From: Staphylococcus pragensis
GTDB taxonomy: Bacteria; Bacillota; Bacilli; Staphylococcales; Staphylococcaceae
Length of the DNA: 64,000 nucleotides
Direction: 5' to 3'
Assembly: GCF_004785665.1 (NCBI RefSeq)
Contig: NZ_SRPJ01000001.1
Location: 806,001 to 870,000, forward strand
A program made the position numbers and the translations under genes. Below the pieces are notes generated by a model that saw only the letters and a list, made by a program, of their open reading frames with translations, was not told the origin of the DNA and ran no database searches. Shown here one piece after another: positions 9,271 to 19,475 of this stretch. How positions within the stretch are numbered: position 1 is the stretch's first letter; each line of letters starts with the position of its first letter.

Positions 9271-10911
9271 TTATTGAGGAATAACTAATTTTTCACCGTT
9301 AGTGATATTGTTACTTGTTAAACCATTAGCTTGTTTAATTTTATTTACATTTTCAATTGTACCTTGACCATAATATTGAATAGCAATACGGTATAAGTTT
9401 TCATTACCTGATACTACGTGTGTTTGTTGACCAGCAGTAGCATTATTTGATTGATTGTTATTACCATTTGAATTTTGGCTATTATTTTGAGTAGCCTGTG
9501 AATTACCATTGTTATTATCGCTATTACTATTATTATCAGAAGAGTTATTTGAACTATTTTCTGAAGAAGATGCACTATTATTTTCATTTGTTGTTGCGCC
9601 AGTTGAAGCACTGTTATCTTTGTCTTTAGCTGCGCTGTTTTCAGAAGATTTATCTTCAGTTGTCGCATTTTCATCCGATTTATTATCATTTACATTTGAT
9701 TTTTCGTTTGATTCGCTTGATTTGTCTGCTTTATTATCTTCAGTAGTTTTATCTTTTGAGTTATCTTTTTCATCAGATTTTTGTGAAGTTTGCTCTGTAG
9801 TATTCTCTTCTTTAGTGCCATCCTTATCTTTATTATCATTATTTAAATACATACCAATGAAGATAGCTAAAGCAGCTAAAATTAATAACAATGCAAGTAA
9901 TGGTAATAAAATACCCATTAATCCACGTTTTTTCTTACCATCGTGAGCTTGGAAGCTATCATGATTATCATATCTATCATTATCACGATAATCGTCACGG
10001 TGGTTACGTGCTTCATTATGATGGTCATCACGTGTATTATGATGATCTAAGTCATTATCTTTAGAATGGTGTTTTTTATTTTTAGAAGCAGCTACACCTG
10101 CAGCTCCAGCAGCTCCGGCAGCACCTGCACCAATTGCAGCTGTTTTGCCTTTACTATGTTTTTTATGGTTGTCACGTGCACGATTTGTATCGTCATCGTA
10201 TTTATCATTATCACGATCACGAGAATTTCTATCATTATCTAAGTGATCTCTGTCATCGCGATAATCTTTTCTGTTATCACGAGAATCTACACGATTGTTT
10301 TTACGATTTTTCTTCTTATTTTTATTATGACCCGCAGCAGCTCCGGCAGCTCCAGCACCACCAGCAATTGCAGCATCTTTACCGTTAACTAAGCGATCAT
10401 CTTGATCATGTTCAAGATTTTCATCATGACGTTGATCTCTTCTGATATCTCTACCATCTCTACGATTTCTGTAACCATCTTCTTCTTGATCAAAATCACG
10501 ATGACGACGGTCATTATCATTTAAACGGTCATTTTCAAAATCATCTTCGAAGTCATCATAATTGTTAGAACGTCTATCGTTATTACGATGATTTCTGTTT
10601 GAATAATCTGATTCATTTTCAAAGCGATCATTATGTACGTCTTCAAAAGCTTCTTCATCGTAACGATCGTCTAATGACCCTTCATTGTTGTAGTCATTTG
10701 GTTGGTCATCAAATTTCTTACTACGATTTGTTGCTTGATTACGTCTTCTTTGACGTCTTTGTGCATTTCTTGGTGGAAATTGTTGATCTGATTGATTATC
10801 AAATTCATCGATAGTTTCATCAGAGTTGTGATTTGTATGTTCGAATTGATCGTCTGAATCAATTGATTGACGATTTTTTTCGAAGTCATCTCTAAAATTA
10901 TTTTTAGACAT
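9271..10911 (-). CDS. ebpS: Elastin-binding protein EbpS (cell-surface LysM protein)
   Basis: Membrane-anchored surface protein of 546 aa, longer than my recollection of about 486 aa for S. aureus EbpS. In order: a highly hydrophilic N-terminal region rich in D, N, R and H; two Ala/Gly-rich blocks near residues 176-200 and 255-280 that look like an internal duplication; a strongly hydrophobic transmembrane segment near 329-358; a Ser/Asn/Lys/Glu-rich spacer; and a C-terminal LysM domain (about 499-546) ending NGEKLVIPQ. There is no signal peptide; the central helix is the anchor. ATG at 10911 is chosen because AAAGGA precedes it at proper spacing, while ATG 10920 overlaps the Shine-Dalgarno. 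Elastin binding is known for the S. aureus N-terminus and is not demonstrated here. Confidence 0.9.
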   Translation of the reverse strand: MSKNNFRDDFEKNRQSIDSDDQFEHTNHNSDETIDEFDNQSDQQFPPRNAQRRQRRRNQATNRSKKFDDQPNDYNNEGSLDDRYDEEAFEDVHNDRFENESDYSNRNHRNNDRRSNNYDDFEDDFENDRLNDNDRRHRDFDQEEDGYRNRRDGRDIRRDQRHDENLEHDQDDRLVNGKDAAIAGGAGAAGAAAGHNKNKKKNRKNNRVDSRDNRKDYRDDRDHLDNDRNSRDRDNDKYDDDTNRARDNHKKHSKGKTAAIGAGAAGAAGAAGVAASKNKKHHSKDNDLDHHNTRDDHHNEARNHRDDYRDNDRYDNHDSFQAHDGKKKRGLMGILLPLLALLLILAALAIFIGMYLNNDNKDKDGTKEENTTEQTSQKSDEKDNSKDKTTEDNKADKSSESNEKSNVNDNKSDENATTEDKSSENSAAKDKDNSASTGATTNENNSASSSENSSNNSSDNNSNSDNNNGNSQATQNNSQNSNGNNNQSNNATAGQQTHVVSGNENLYRIAIQYYGQGTIENVNKIKQANGLTSNNITNGEKLVIPQ

Positions 10912-11059
10912 GGCTAACATCCTTTCTTAATTAATTATTTAATTGTCACATACTTTATACCCTTGAATATAGCAAATATGTATCATTTTTAACATTTTTT
11001 ATAAAACATTTGGTGATTTAATTATATCCTGTATAAAATATCATAGTAAAGAAAAGCAC

Positions 11060-12439
11060 CTAATATTTGAATAAATTTTTAAGTTTTTCATTATAATTAA
11101 ATTTTCTCTTTACTTTTTTTCTATTAAAACAATTTAGAGAAGTTAAGTTAGAATCAATATCGCAACATTGGTTAGGCTTAGCAGGTACTTCTCCAAAGAA
11201 CTCAAGTAAGTAACTTCTTCGACATTGATCGAGACTTGTATAACCAATCATGCGTTGATAGCCTAGCTTTTTACGGATTAATGATGTTTTAAATATTTTT
11301 TTAAGCTGTATAATTGAATATCTTTGGCGCAAAACGTCTAATATCTCTTGTTTATTAGGAGGTAAAAAGGCACCTAAATCATAGGTTTCTACATCTTCAG
11401 CTAAAATCGCATCATTAAATAGCAGCGTTTCAAGAATAAAACTATCATCAGGTTGGAAAAGACTAATGGCTTGACTTTGTTTTCCGTCTCTTCCTGCTCT
11501 ACCGATTTCTTGTAAATAATTTGATGGACTCGTGGATAAGTGAAAATGAATTACAGTGCGAATGTCCTTTTTATTAACTCCCATTCCAAAAGCACTTGTT
11601 GCAACAATGACAGGAATAAAATTATTAATAAATTGTTGTTGCACAGTATGACGTTCTTGATAAGATAAATCACCATGATAAATTCCAGTTAGATAACCTT
11701 TTTTATAAATGAGATTAGCCAGTTCGAAACACATTTTCTTAGATGAAACATAAATAATTGTAGGTCCTGAAGTTTCCAAGAATTCGAGCAACCAAGTGAT
11801 TTTGTCATCATCACTTTCAAAATTGATGTGAGAAAATGAAATATTATCTCTATTCATGGTAGTTTTGATAGTTTTAAACTTAATTTTTAAAATTGTTTCT
11901 AAATCTTCTGGGAGATGTGGTGGTGCTGTAGCTGTGAGCGCTAATATGGTTGCAGATTTGAAAAACTGTGTAATCTGTCCTACTAACGCATAATGTGGAC
12001 GAAAATCATATCCCCATTCAGATAAACAGTGTGCTTCATCTAATACAATTAATCCAAAATTGATTTGATTGATAAGCTCAAAATGATTAGATTGTAATAA
12101 AAATTCTGGACTTAAAAATATAAAGCGACTTTTCTTTAATAAGTTGATATTTTCCTTTTTTTCTTGCTCTTCCATACCAGAATGAATATAGCTGACATGC
12201 TTTTCACCTTGTGCTTTCAGTTGCATGACTTGGTCATCCATTAATGATATTAAGGGAGAAATAATAAGCGTAGGCTGTTGTTTCATATAAGTTGGAAATT
12301 GGTAACATAAACTTTTACCACTACCAGTTGGTAGAACGCCTAGCGTGTGTTGGCCATTAAGAATGCTTTCAATTATTTCACATTGCCCTGGATTAAAAGC
12401 GTCATACCCAAACCATTCTTTAAGCTTATCTTCCAACAT
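11060..12439 (-). CDS. recQ: ATP-dependent DNA helicase, RecQ family
   Basis: 3'-5' superfamily-2 helicase of 459 aa, a short RecQ (RecS-like) without the HRDC domain of E. coli RecQ. Walker A TGSGKS is at 38-43, LDEAHCLSEW (DEAH at 134-137) is the Walker B and RecQ aromatic loop, and QEIGRAGRDGK is motif VI. The zinc-binding C-terminal element is degenerate: CRRSYLLEFFGE is kept but only a CC pair follows. ATG at 12439 follows AGAGGTG; a GTG at 12448 overlaps that site. It overlaps the end of ypbB by 14 bp, so the two are translationally coupled. Confidence 0.92.
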   Translation of the reverse strand: MLEDKLKEWFGYDAFNPGQCEIIESILNGQHTLGVLPTGSGKSLCYQFPTYMKQQPTLIISPLISLMDDQVMQLKAQGEKHVSYIHSGMEEQEKKENINLLKKSRFIFLSPEFLLQSNHFELINQINFGLIVLDEAHCLSEWGYDFRPHYALVGQITQFFKSATILALTATAPPHLPEDLETILKIKFKTIKTTMNRDNISFSHINFESDDDKITWLLEFLETSGPTIIYVSSKKMCFELANLIYKKGYLTGIYHGDLSYQERHTVQQQFINNFIPVIVATSAFGMGVNKKDIRTVIHFHLSTSPSNYLQEIGRAGRDGKQSQAISLFQPDDSFILETLLFNDAILAEDVETYDLGAFLPPNKQEILDVLRQRYSIIQLKKIFKTSLIRKKLGYQRMIGYTSLDQCRRSYLLEFFGEVPAKPNQCCDIDSNLTSLNCFNRKKVKRKFNYNEKLKNLFKY

Positions 12440-13385
12440 TAATATCACCTCTTTCGATACCTACAATAATTAATTTGATTTGAAAATATGATAATTGCTC
12501 GAATTGATTTTTATATATTTTCAAACGTTCCCCTCTATTATTAACGTAAAATTTTTCAAAATCATAAATGAAATGTTCATCAACATAATCAGTATACTCA
12601 TGGAAATAGCCTTTAATGAATAACTCCAATACATGATCTTCTATAGTATTCACTTTCACATTTTGTATTACAGCAACTTCATCCATTGTAATCCCTCGAA
12701 GTAATTGCTTTTGTGATAATGCCGTTTTATTTAATAACGGAGGTAATATAATTAACTTAGAAAGTATTGGAAATTGGTCCTTTTGTTCGAGGGCATACAT
12801 CAGTTCCACTAAATCGTTAAGTTCTAATGTAAATAAATCCGTTATAGGAATATCTTCAATTAGACTCACTTGTTGACGCGTATACATTTGCTCATCAAAA
12901 CCTTGTAAATAATAATGGATATAACAGCAATTGTCATTTTGAGTATAAATAGTATGAAATAATTGTGATAATTCTTCTTGGAAATCTTCAATTAACTCAT
13001 GATTTATAATATCTAAATAAACCTGTTTCACGCGTTGTTGAACTTTTAATTGCTGGGAAATAGGAATAAACTTCAGCTCATTATTAAGATAATGAGTGAT
13101 CGATTGAACTAATAATTGAATACAACTATAAGTATTGATTAAACTATCATATGTAAATCTTGTATGAATTTTAAGTTGAATTTGATTACTTTCATTATTT
13201 TGAACATATTGCTCAAAAGACGGATATTTTAATTTAGGAAAACTATGATATAATGATAAAAGTTGTTGAGAACAAGCATCAAAAAATGTTTGATGTGATT
13301 TTTTTCCGCATAATATATTGTAAATACTTTTATCAGTTTTATAATTAAATGTGTGTCTATACGCATATGAAAAGATATCGTACAT
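12426..13385 (-). CDS. ypbB: YpbB-like protein, RecQ partner with C-terminal helix-turn-helix
   Basis: A 319-aa protein whose position directly before recQ and overlap with it match ypbB-recS of Bacillus. The C-terminal part contains the region GITMDEVAVIQNVKVNTIEDHVLELFIKG written here in outline only: it starts GITMDEVA and ends VLELFIKG, which looks like a winged or tetra-helical helix-turn-helix as in the RQC-like HTH_40 family. No catalytic motif is visible. Inferred role: accessory DNA-binding partner of the helicase. Confidence 0.75.
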   Translation of the reverse strand: MYDIFSYAYRHTFNYKTDKSIYNILCGKKSHQTFFDACSQQLLSLYHSFPKLKYPSFEQYVQNNESNQIQLKIHTRFTYDSLINTYSCIQLLVQSITHYLNNELKFIPISQQLKVQQRVKQVYLDIINHELIEDFQEELSQLFHTIYTQNDNCCYIHYYLQGFDEQMYTRQQVSLIEDIPITDLFTLELNDLVELMYALEQKDQFPILSKLIILPPLLNKTALSQKQLLRGITMDEVAVIQNVKVNTIEDHVLELFIKGYFHEYTDYVDEHFIYDFEKFYVNNRGERLKIYKNQFEQLSYFQIKLIIVGIERGDINVGR

Positions 13386-13443
13386 AGGTGAATCCTCACT
13401 TTATGAAACTTATAAATTAGAAATTAAATTAATCGATGTCTGA

Positions 13444-13743
<300 letters not shown>

Positions 13744-13781
13744 TAAGTTAAATTTGATTATATCACTATATTATATAGATA

Positions 13782-13808
13782 GCCGACAAAGTTGCATGCT
13801 TTGTCGGT
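13782..13808 (+). terminator. Intrinsic terminator of fer
   Basis: The stem GCCGACAAAG / CTTTGTCGGT (one G-T pair) with a 7-nt loop is followed by TTTATTTTTT. Confidence 0.88.
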
Positions 13809-13862
13809 TTTATTTTTTATTTCGAAATGCATTGAGTATAAATTAGGCACGAAATTGGAAAA

Positions 13863-13887
13863 GACTGGAACCTTATTGATTCCAGTC
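13863..13887 (-). terminator. Intrinsic terminator of ribU
   Basis: The stem GACTGGAA / TTCCAGTC is followed by TTTTCC on the minus strand, about 25 bp after the ribU stop. Confidence 0.8.
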
Positions 13888-13910
13888 TCGATTTCAAATA
13901 AATTCATATT

Positions 13911-14456
13911 CTATTTAAGAACTCTTTTTAAACGTTGATATAAAAGTATAAAAATAATAGAAATGATAATTCCTTTAATGATGTTGAAAGGAATGATTCC
14001 AGATAAAATTATAATTTTTAAATTGGTAAAGACATCGCCTAAGTTAAAAATCATGCCATATAAAGGTAATAAGACGAAGTAATTTAAAATACTTAGAACA
14101 ACTGTCATAACAATCGTACCTACCGCTAAACCAATAACTAAGGAACGATTAGAATGAGAGAATTTTTTCTTACTAACATAATAAGCAGATAATAAGAAAC
14201 TTACGCCAGCTAAAAAGTTAGCAACGGGCCCTACAGGATCTCCCATATTAAAAATAAAATTTAATATATTTTTTACTAAAGCTACTATGACACCTGCTAA
14301 GGGGCCAAATGTAAATGTAGCTAATAATGTTGGTACATCACTAAAGTCTAATGTTAAGTATGGTGGTAAAAAAGGCAATGGAAATTTTATAAATGTTAAT
14401 ATAAATGCAATTGCGCTTAACATACTTATAGTAATGAGGCGTTTATTTTGTTGCAT
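13911..14456 (-). CDS. ribU: Riboflavin ECF transporter substrate-binding subunit RibU
   Basis: Integral membrane S-component of an energy-coupling-factor transporter that takes up riboflavin; the shared EcfA/A'/T module is encoded elsewhere. The 181-aa form starting at ATG 14456 has AAGGAG 8-9 nt upstream and begins MQQNKRLITISMLSAIAF. A longer start at 14510 would put the leader structure inside the gene. Five to six hydrophobic helices are visible, with the family segment LDFSDVPTLLATFTFGPLAG near residues 35-54 and a basic C-terminus. The FMN riboswitch directly upstream confirms a flavin role. Confidence 0.95.
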   Translation of the reverse strand: MQQNKRLITISMLSAIAFILTFIKFPLPFLPPYLTLDFSDVPTLLATFTFGPLAGVIVALVKNILNFIFNMGDPVGPVANFLAGVSFLLSAYYVSKKKFSHSNRSLVIGLAVGTIVMTVVLSILNYFVLLPLYGMIFNLGDVFTNLKIIILSGIIPFNIIKGIIISIIFILLYQRLKRVLK

Positions 14457-14523
14457 ATTCAATTTTCTCCTTCCATTCATCTTGCATAGAATAGGAGGAT
14501 AATTTTGCACAACAAAAAACCTC

Positions 14524-14644
14524 CATCTTCTCCCATCCAGACTATACTGTCGGCTTCAGATTTACACTGAATCAGCCACTTCAAAGAAGCGGGTCGCAGG
14601 CTTATTTTACTGCCGGTCGGGACTCTCACCCTACCCCGAAGATG
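14524..14644 (-). promoter_or_regulatory. FMN riboswitch (RFN element)
   Basis: On the minus strand the P1 arms CATCTTC and GAAGATG close a conserved core with GGGTAGGGTGAGAGTCCC-like, CCGGCAGTAA, CCTGCGACCCGC and GTATAGTCTGGATGGGAGAAG segments, all hallmark RFN elements. It lies 67 bp upstream of ribU. No U-tract terminator follows; instead a CCTCCT segment (14493-14498) can pair either with GGAGG next to P1 (14520-14524) or with the ribU Shine-Dalgarno (14467-14472). Translational control is therefore the better guess. Confidence 0.96.
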
Positions 14645-14727
14645 AATTTCGTATTTATTAATTTAAATTAAATATTACATTAAGGAAAAAGTTTGTGCAA
14701 TACTCATGCTCAATTCAAAATAAAATT

Positions 14728-14763
14728 CCCACTTAATCTTTTAGTTTTTAAAGATTAAGTGGG
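14728..14763 (-). terminator. Intrinsic terminator of srrAB
   Basis: The 13-bp stem CCCACTTAATCTT / AAGATTAAGTGGG with a 10-nt loop is followed by AATTTTATTTT on the minus strand, 12 bp after the srrB stop. Confidence 0.9.
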
Positions 14764-14775
14764 TCAAAGTAATGA

Positions 14776-16530
14776 TTATTCAGGTTTAGGTAATTTAATA
14801 ATAAAAGTTGTTCCCTTACCTAATGTACTTTCTACGGAAATATTACCACCATGTTCTTCGATAATCATTTTACAAATGAATAATCCTAAACCAGTACCTT
14901 GTTTACCACGTGTTCTTGAGGCTTCTACTTTATAAAACCTATCAAAGACTAAATCAAGATGTTCAGGTGCAATACCGCTACCAGTATCCTTTACATACAG
15001 AATTTGATAATTATCATCTTCTGAAGTCATGATACTGATTTTGTCACCCGGTTTAGTATAACGCGTCGCATTATCAATCAAATTAGTAAGTACTTGATCA
15101 ATACGATCAGCATCATATTCCCATGGTGTCTCATCCACATTTGGAAGTAAATTCATATCAATTTCTAAATCATGGGCTTGTTGTCTATATTTCATTTGAA
15201 TTTTAGATAGCAAGGGCTTAATAGGCTGAACTTCTTTATTTACAGTTAAACCTTCAGCATCCATACGAGCTACATTGAGTAATTCATTAACAAGACGATT
15301 CAATCGTTTTGTTTCATCTAATACAATTGATAGAGAATCTCTGATCTCCTCAGGTTCTGTTACGATACCGTCTACAATAGACTCAGTGTAACCCTGTAAT
15401 AAAGAGATAGGTGTACGTAATTCATGAGATACATTAGCAATGAAATCTTTTTTCATTTGATCGAGATTGTGCTCATTGGTCATATCTCTAATAATAACTA
15501 CAATGCCACTGCGTCCATCTTGTTGAATACGAGGAATATAGCTCATAATAAATACGTAAAATTTACCATTAAATTCATAATCTTGGAATTCAGTAGTTTT
15601 TGAAGTAAATGTTATTTCAATTTGTTTCTCAATTTTTTTATAGGTCGTTTTATCAATAGTTGGGATAATGTCATCTGCCATTTTATTAGATAAGATGACT
15701 TCCCTATTATCATTAATGCCTAATACGCCTTCTACCATTGAATTAATTAAGCTATCACGAATATTTCTTTGAGTTGAAATAGCTTCAATATGCTCTTGAA
15801 TCTCATAGCTCATATTGTTAAAAGTTCGTGATAATTCTCCGATTTCATCTTTTGTTGATACAGTCGTCTTTTGAGAATAATCTCCTTTTGACACGTTAAA
15901 TGCTTGTGTGCGCAATTGTCGTAAAGGTTTAGTAATTTTATTTGATAAGAAGAAAGCAAACACAGTTGAAGTTGCCAAGAAAATAATGGCAGTAATTAAA
16001 ATAATAATGGTAATCGCATTATTAGTATCTTCAATTGTTTTTAAATCTTGATAAATAAACACGCCACTGTATTTGGAGTTACTATGATCTTGTGGTTGCA
16101 TTGGATAACCTAATAATATATATGAACGTGAGTTTCCTTTATGATTAATTGTAACGTTCTGAGTAGCGGACTCGCCTTTAGTAAAAACTTTATTAAAATG
16201 ACTATCATTATGAATTTCTTTCAACATTTTATTTTTCAATGGGGTATTTGTTGTTTCAGCGTCCATACTCTTATCTGCCATAATAATTCCGCCACCAGAC
16301 CCATCGATAAGTTGTTGGCTGTGTTCAATGGCTAACTGCTTATTGTCTGCATGCTCTACTAAATGACTGATTCTAGAGGCATCAGATCTGATTTCGTTTT
16401 CCGTTTGCTGAGTATAATAATATTGAATAAATGTGATTAAGGCAGCACTCAATAAAATTAAAACTGTCGTTACTATAAGAATTATAGTTAACCACAGTTT
16501 TATAACTACACTATTTAGTCGGTTCGTCAC
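14776..16530 (-). CDS. srrB: Sensor histidine kinase SrrB (ResE-like)
   Basis: Membrane sensor of the staphylococcal respiratory response system, 584 aa. In order: TM1 (about 8-38), extracellular loop, TM2 (about 172-195), HAMP, PAS-like domain, HisKA with SHELRTP (phospho-His369), and HATPase with N, G1 and G2 boxes (NLIDNATRYT, DTGSGIAP, GKQGTGLGL). The family senses redox or oxygen limitation, probably via menaquinone, and phosphorylates SrrA. GTG at 16530 is preferred: GAGG lies about 10 nt before it and it gives the family N-terminus xTNRLNSVVIKLWL. It overlaps srrA by 20 bp, indicating coupled translation. Confidence 0.95.
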   Translation of the reverse strand: MTNRLNSVVIKLWLTIILIVTTVLILLSAALITFIQYYYTQQTENEIRSDASRISHLVEHADNKQLAIEHSQQLIDGSGGGIIMADKSMDAETTNTPLKNKMLKEIHNDSHFNKVFTKGESATQNVTINHKGNSRSYILLGYPMQPQDHSNSKYSGVFIYQDLKTIEDTNNAITIIILITAIIFLATSTVFAFFLSNKITKPLRQLRTQAFNVSKGDYSQKTTVSTKDEIGELSRTFNNMSYEIQEHIEAISTQRNIRDSLINSMVEGVLGINDNREVILSNKMADDIIPTIDKTTYKKIEKQIEITFTSKTTEFQDYEFNGKFYVFIMSYIPRIQQDGRSGIVVIIRDMTNEHNLDQMKKDFIANVSHELRTPISLLQGYTESIVDGIVTEPEEIRDSLSIVLDETKRLNRLVNELLNVARMDAEGLTVNKEVQPIKPLLSKIQMKYRQQAHDLEIDMNLLPNVDETPWEYDADRIDQVLTNLIDNATRYTKPGDKISIMTSEDDNYQILYVKDTGSGIAPEHLDLVFDRFYKVEASRTRGKQGTGLGLFICKMIIEEHGGNISVESTLGKGTTFIIKLPKPE

Positions 16531-17236
16531 TTGTTTTAACCTCAAATTTATAACCAACGCCCCAAACGGTTTGAATCATATGAGCAGCATCTGCAGAAAC
16601 GCGATTTAGTTTTTCTCTTAAACGTTTTACGTGAGTATCAACAGTTCTTAAATCTCCATAAAATTCATAATGCCAAACCTCTTTAAGAAGTTGTTCACGA
16701 TCAAATACTTTATTAGGTGTTTTAGCTAAATAGATAAGCAATTCATATTCTTTAGGCGTTAAATTAACTTGTTGGTTATCGGCTAACACTCTATGAGCGT
16801 CATTATCAATAACTAAGTGATTAAACTCAATAATATCTCTTGCGTGAGGTTCACTTTGTTCAGGTTTAGAAGATTGAGTTCTGCGCAATAATGCTTTAAC
16901 TCTTAATACAACTTCTCTTGGAGAGAATGGTTTAACGATATAATCATCAGCCCCTGATTCAAAGCCTTCAACCCTATTCGTTTCTTCTCCTTTAGCTGTA
17001 AGCATAATAATAGGTGTATCTTTATGCTCACGCAATTTAGATGCCATTTCAATTCCATCCATTTCTGGAAGCATCAAGTCCAATAGAATGCACGCATAGT
17101 CATTTTCCATAGCAAGATTATATGCCTCTCGACCATCACTTGCTTCATGAATAGTAAACGATTCTCTTTCCAAATAGAGTTTCAATAATCTTCTAATTCT
17201 ATCTTCATCGTCTACAATTAAAATTTCATTCGTCAT
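16511..17236 (-). CDS. srrA: Response regulator SrrA (ResD-like)
   Basis: OmpR/PhoB-class transcription factor, 241 aa. The receiver domain has the acidic pocket VDDED (8-12) and the phospho-acceptor Asp53 in LLDLMLPEMDG, followed by a C-terminal winged helix (LTPKEYELLIYLAKTPNKVF, RTVDTHVKRLREKL). With SrrB it controls respiration, fermentation and nitrosative-stress genes and represses virulence factors in S. aureus (known for that species, inferred here). GGAGGT precedes the ATG. Confidence 0.97.
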   Translation of the reverse strand: MTNEILIVDDEDRIRRLLKLYLERESFTIHEASDGREAYNLAMENDYACILLDLMLPEMDGIEMASKLREHKDTPIIMLTAKGEETNRVEGFESGADDYIVKPFSPREVVLRVKALLRRTQSSKPEQSEPHARDIIEFNHLVIDNDAHRVLADNQQVNLTPKEYELLIYLAKTPNKVFDREQLLKEVWHYEFYGDLRTVDTHVKRLREKLNRVSADAAHMIQTVWGVGYKFEVKTSDEPTK

Positions 17237-17327
17237 TTTGCTCTACCTCCTACACATGCTCTTACTCTTCATATTATAGCACATAGACCTATTCAAATCT
17301 TTAATTTGTCCCTATATTGTGAAAAAA

Positions 17328-17367
17328 ATATCAAATGAAATTTTGCGTAATTAATTTCATTTGATAT
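17328..17367 (-). terminator. Intrinsic terminator of the scpA-scpB-rluB operon
   Basis: A perfect 15-bp stem ATATCAAATGAAATT / AATTTCATTTGATAT with a 10-nt loop is followed by TTTTTT on the minus strand, 16 bp past the rluB stop. Confidence 0.9.
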
Positions 17368-17383
17368 TTGAATTAACGATATT

Positions 17384-18121
17384 TTATTTTCCGTTTTCAG
17401 CCATATGTCTTAATACTTTTACTTCATGAGGAGTTAAAACTCTACCTTTACCTACGTTTAAACCTTTTAAATTTAAGTTTCCAAATTCAATTCTAGTTAA
17501 TTTATCAACTTTATGGCCGAAGTGTTCGAACATACGTCTTACTTGTCTATTACGTCCTTCACTAATAGTAATTTCTACAAGCGTAGTATTCTTTTCTTTA
17601 TCTTGTTTCTTGACTTTGACTTGTGCTGGTTGTGTGAAACCATCTTCAAGTTCAATACCATGTTCTAATGCTTTAACTTCTTCTCGCATAAGGTAACCTT
17701 TTAATTTGGCTACATATTTTTTTTGAATGTGATATCTTGGGTGTGTCATTAAGTTAGTGAATTCTCCATCATTTGTTAGTAATAACAACCCAGATGTATC
17801 ATAATCTAATCGCCCAACTGGATATATACGTGTTTCTAAATCATCAAAGTAATCAGTGACTACTGTACGCCCTCTATCATCTGAGACGCTTGTGATAACT
17901 TGAGTGGGCTTATAAAATAAAATATACATTTTATCTTCTTGTTCAATTTTTATGCCTTCAACTTCAACTGTGTCTGACGGTTTCACTTTTGTTCCAAGCT
18001 CAGTCACTACTTGCCCATTAACTTTTACTTTTCCTTCTGCAATTAAAGTTTCAGCTTTTCTGCGTGACGTATAACCACTATTAGCAATTCTTTTCTGTAA
18101 TCTTTCTAATTCTTTGCTCAT
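17384..18121 (-). CDS. rluB: 23S rRNA pseudouridine synthase RluB
   Basis: Converts a uridine of 23S rRNA (U2605 in E. coli numbering) to pseudouridine. The 245-aa protein has an N-terminal S4 RNA-binding domain ([18 protein letters not shown], about 7-24) and the RsuA/RluB catalytic motif [17 protein letters not shown] at 103-119 with catalytic Asp106. It overlaps scpB by 4 bp. The scpA-scpB-rluB order is conserved across Firmicutes. RluB versus RsuA is decided by that context. Confidence 0.93.
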   Translation of the reverse strand: MSKELERLQKRIANSGYTSRRKAETLIAEGKVKVNGQVVTELGTKVKPSDTVEVEGIKIEQEDKMYILFYKPTQVITSVSDDRGRTVVTDYFDDLETRIYPVGRLDYDTSGLLLLTNDGEFTNLMTHPRYHIQKKYVAKLKGYLMREEVKALEHGIELEDGFTQPAQVKVKKQDKEKNTTLVEITISEGRNRQVRRMFEHFGHKVDKLTRIEFGNLNLKGLNVGKGRVLTPHEVKVLRHMAENGK

Positions 18122-18657
18122 TTTGAGTCTCCTTTTTGGTTTATAAGGTTACTGAAGAAATCTTCCATTTCTTCTTCATCTTCTTCAGTAGTTGGTAAAT
18201 CTTCAATTTTTTCAATTCCAAATACATTTAAAAATAGATCAGTCGTATTTAAAAGATGGCTTCGCGATTGTTCATTATCCTTAGCTTCAATTAATCCACG
18301 TGCGATGAGCGTACGAACTGCTCCATCTGAATTGATTCCTCTAATTAATTCTATATCACTTCTAGTTAAAGGTTGATTATATGCAATAATGGATAAAGTT
18401 TCCATGGCAGCTTGTGAAAGTTTCATGTTAGATTTTTGTTCAACCAACTGTTCTATATATGAAGCGGCTTCTTTTTTTGATGTTAAAATGTAAATGTTTC
18501 CGTACTTTTGAATAGCAAGTCCTTCTGACTGATAAGATTCAATAAGGTCGGATAAAGCTTTTAAATCGATATCTAATATTTCAGCTAGTTGAGTTGCTTC
18601 TAAACCTTCATCACCTACTGTATATAATAGTGCTTCTAAAATACCTATATTATCCAA
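18118..18657 (-). CDS. scpB: Segregation and condensation protein B
   Basis: Winged-helix accessory subunit of the SMC-ScpAB condensin-like complex, which compacts and separates sister chromosomes. It is 179 aa with two winged-helix domains; [20 protein letters not shown] is the family signature near residues 79-98. The tail is acidic. The start is TTG at 18657 with GAGGAGTG 11 nt upstream. It overlaps scpA by 8 bp and rluB by 4 bp. Confidence 0.96.
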   Translation of the reverse strand: MDNIGILEALLYTVGDEGLEATQLAEILDIDLKALSDLIESYQSEGLAIQKYGNIYILTSKKEAASYIEQLVEQKSNMKLSQAAMETLSIIAYNQPLTRSDIELIRGINSDGAVRTLIARGLIEAKDNEQSRSHLLNTTDLFLNVFGIEKIEDLPTTEEDEEEMEDFFSNLINQKGDSK

Positions 18658-19381
18658 TGTTGAAATTCACTCCTCTAACGATGTTTATATCATCAAAACT
18701 TTTAGACTGTTCTAAGTTGATTAAACCAGCTTTTGACATTTCTAAAATAGCTAAAAAATGAGTCACTACGTGTTCAATAGGCTCATGAAATGTAAATAAG
18801 CTAAAGAAGTTGAATGATGATTTACTGCGCAATTGATGTGTTACCTTTTCAGTAGCTAGTTGAATGGTAAAAGACTCTTTTGTAATTTCCACAGTTTTTG
18901 GTGTATTTAAAGCCACTCTATTTTTAACACGTTGATAAGCTACAATTAAATCAGTTAAATCTATCGTTTGGTTACTATCCCAAGTTGTGTCTTTTTCAAG
19001 ATGTGATAAATCAGTAGGATGTTTAGTAAAGTATAATTCACGTTCTTCTTTTTTGGCATTTAATAACATTGTATATTCTTTATAATTTTGATATTCAATT
19101 AATCTCCCTACTAAGTCTTCTCGGGGGTCTTCTTCTAACTCATCTACCGTTGCATGTTGAGGTAATAATAATTTACTTTTAATCATTAGTAGTTCCGAAG
19201 CCATAACTAAATATTCACTGGCCAAATTGATTTCTAGTTGTTTCATTGCATGTACATATTGCATATATTGTTCAGTTAGGGCTTTCATTGGTATATCATA
19301 AATATCAATTTCGTACTTTTGTATCAAATGTAATAATAAATCTAGAGGGCCATTAAAGGCATCTAACTTAACTTCATACAT
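18650..19381 (-). CDS. scpA: Segregation and condensation protein A
   Basis: Kleisin subunit that bridges the SMC heads, 243 aa. The N-terminus [21 protein letters not shown] is characteristic (shown here to 20 residues: [20 protein letters not shown]), and [14 protein letters not shown] follows near residue 63. The C-terminal winged-helix part binds the SMC cap. It is first gene of the scpA-scpB-rluB operon; AAGGA precedes the ATG. A DUF309 gene is transcribed divergently 94 bp away. Confidence 0.96.
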   Translation of the reverse strand: MYEVKLDAFNGPLDLLLHLIQKYEIDIYDIPMKALTEQYMQYVHAMKQLEINLASEYLVMASELLMIKSKLLLPQHATVDELEEDPREDLVGRLIEYQNYKEYTMLLNAKKEERELYFTKHPTDLSHLEKDTTWDSNQTIDLTDLIVAYQRVKNRVALNTPKTVEITKESFTIQLATEKVTHQLRSKSSFNFFSLFTFHEPIEHVVTHFLAILEMSKAGLINLEQSKSFDDINIVRGVNFNIG

Positions 19382-19475
19382 AATTATCGTCCTTATATTA
19401 ATTCTGTGTCGTGCATAATTTACTAAAGTATTATAGCATGAATATCATAAACATTTAAATTGAGGTTGAAGTGGA

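Noticed and set aside
9509..9946. 145-aa plus-strand open frame opposite ebpS, rich in Ser and Leu
   Set aside because: It is the antisense of the low-complexity Asn/Ser/Glu-rich codons of ebpS and has no ribosome site.
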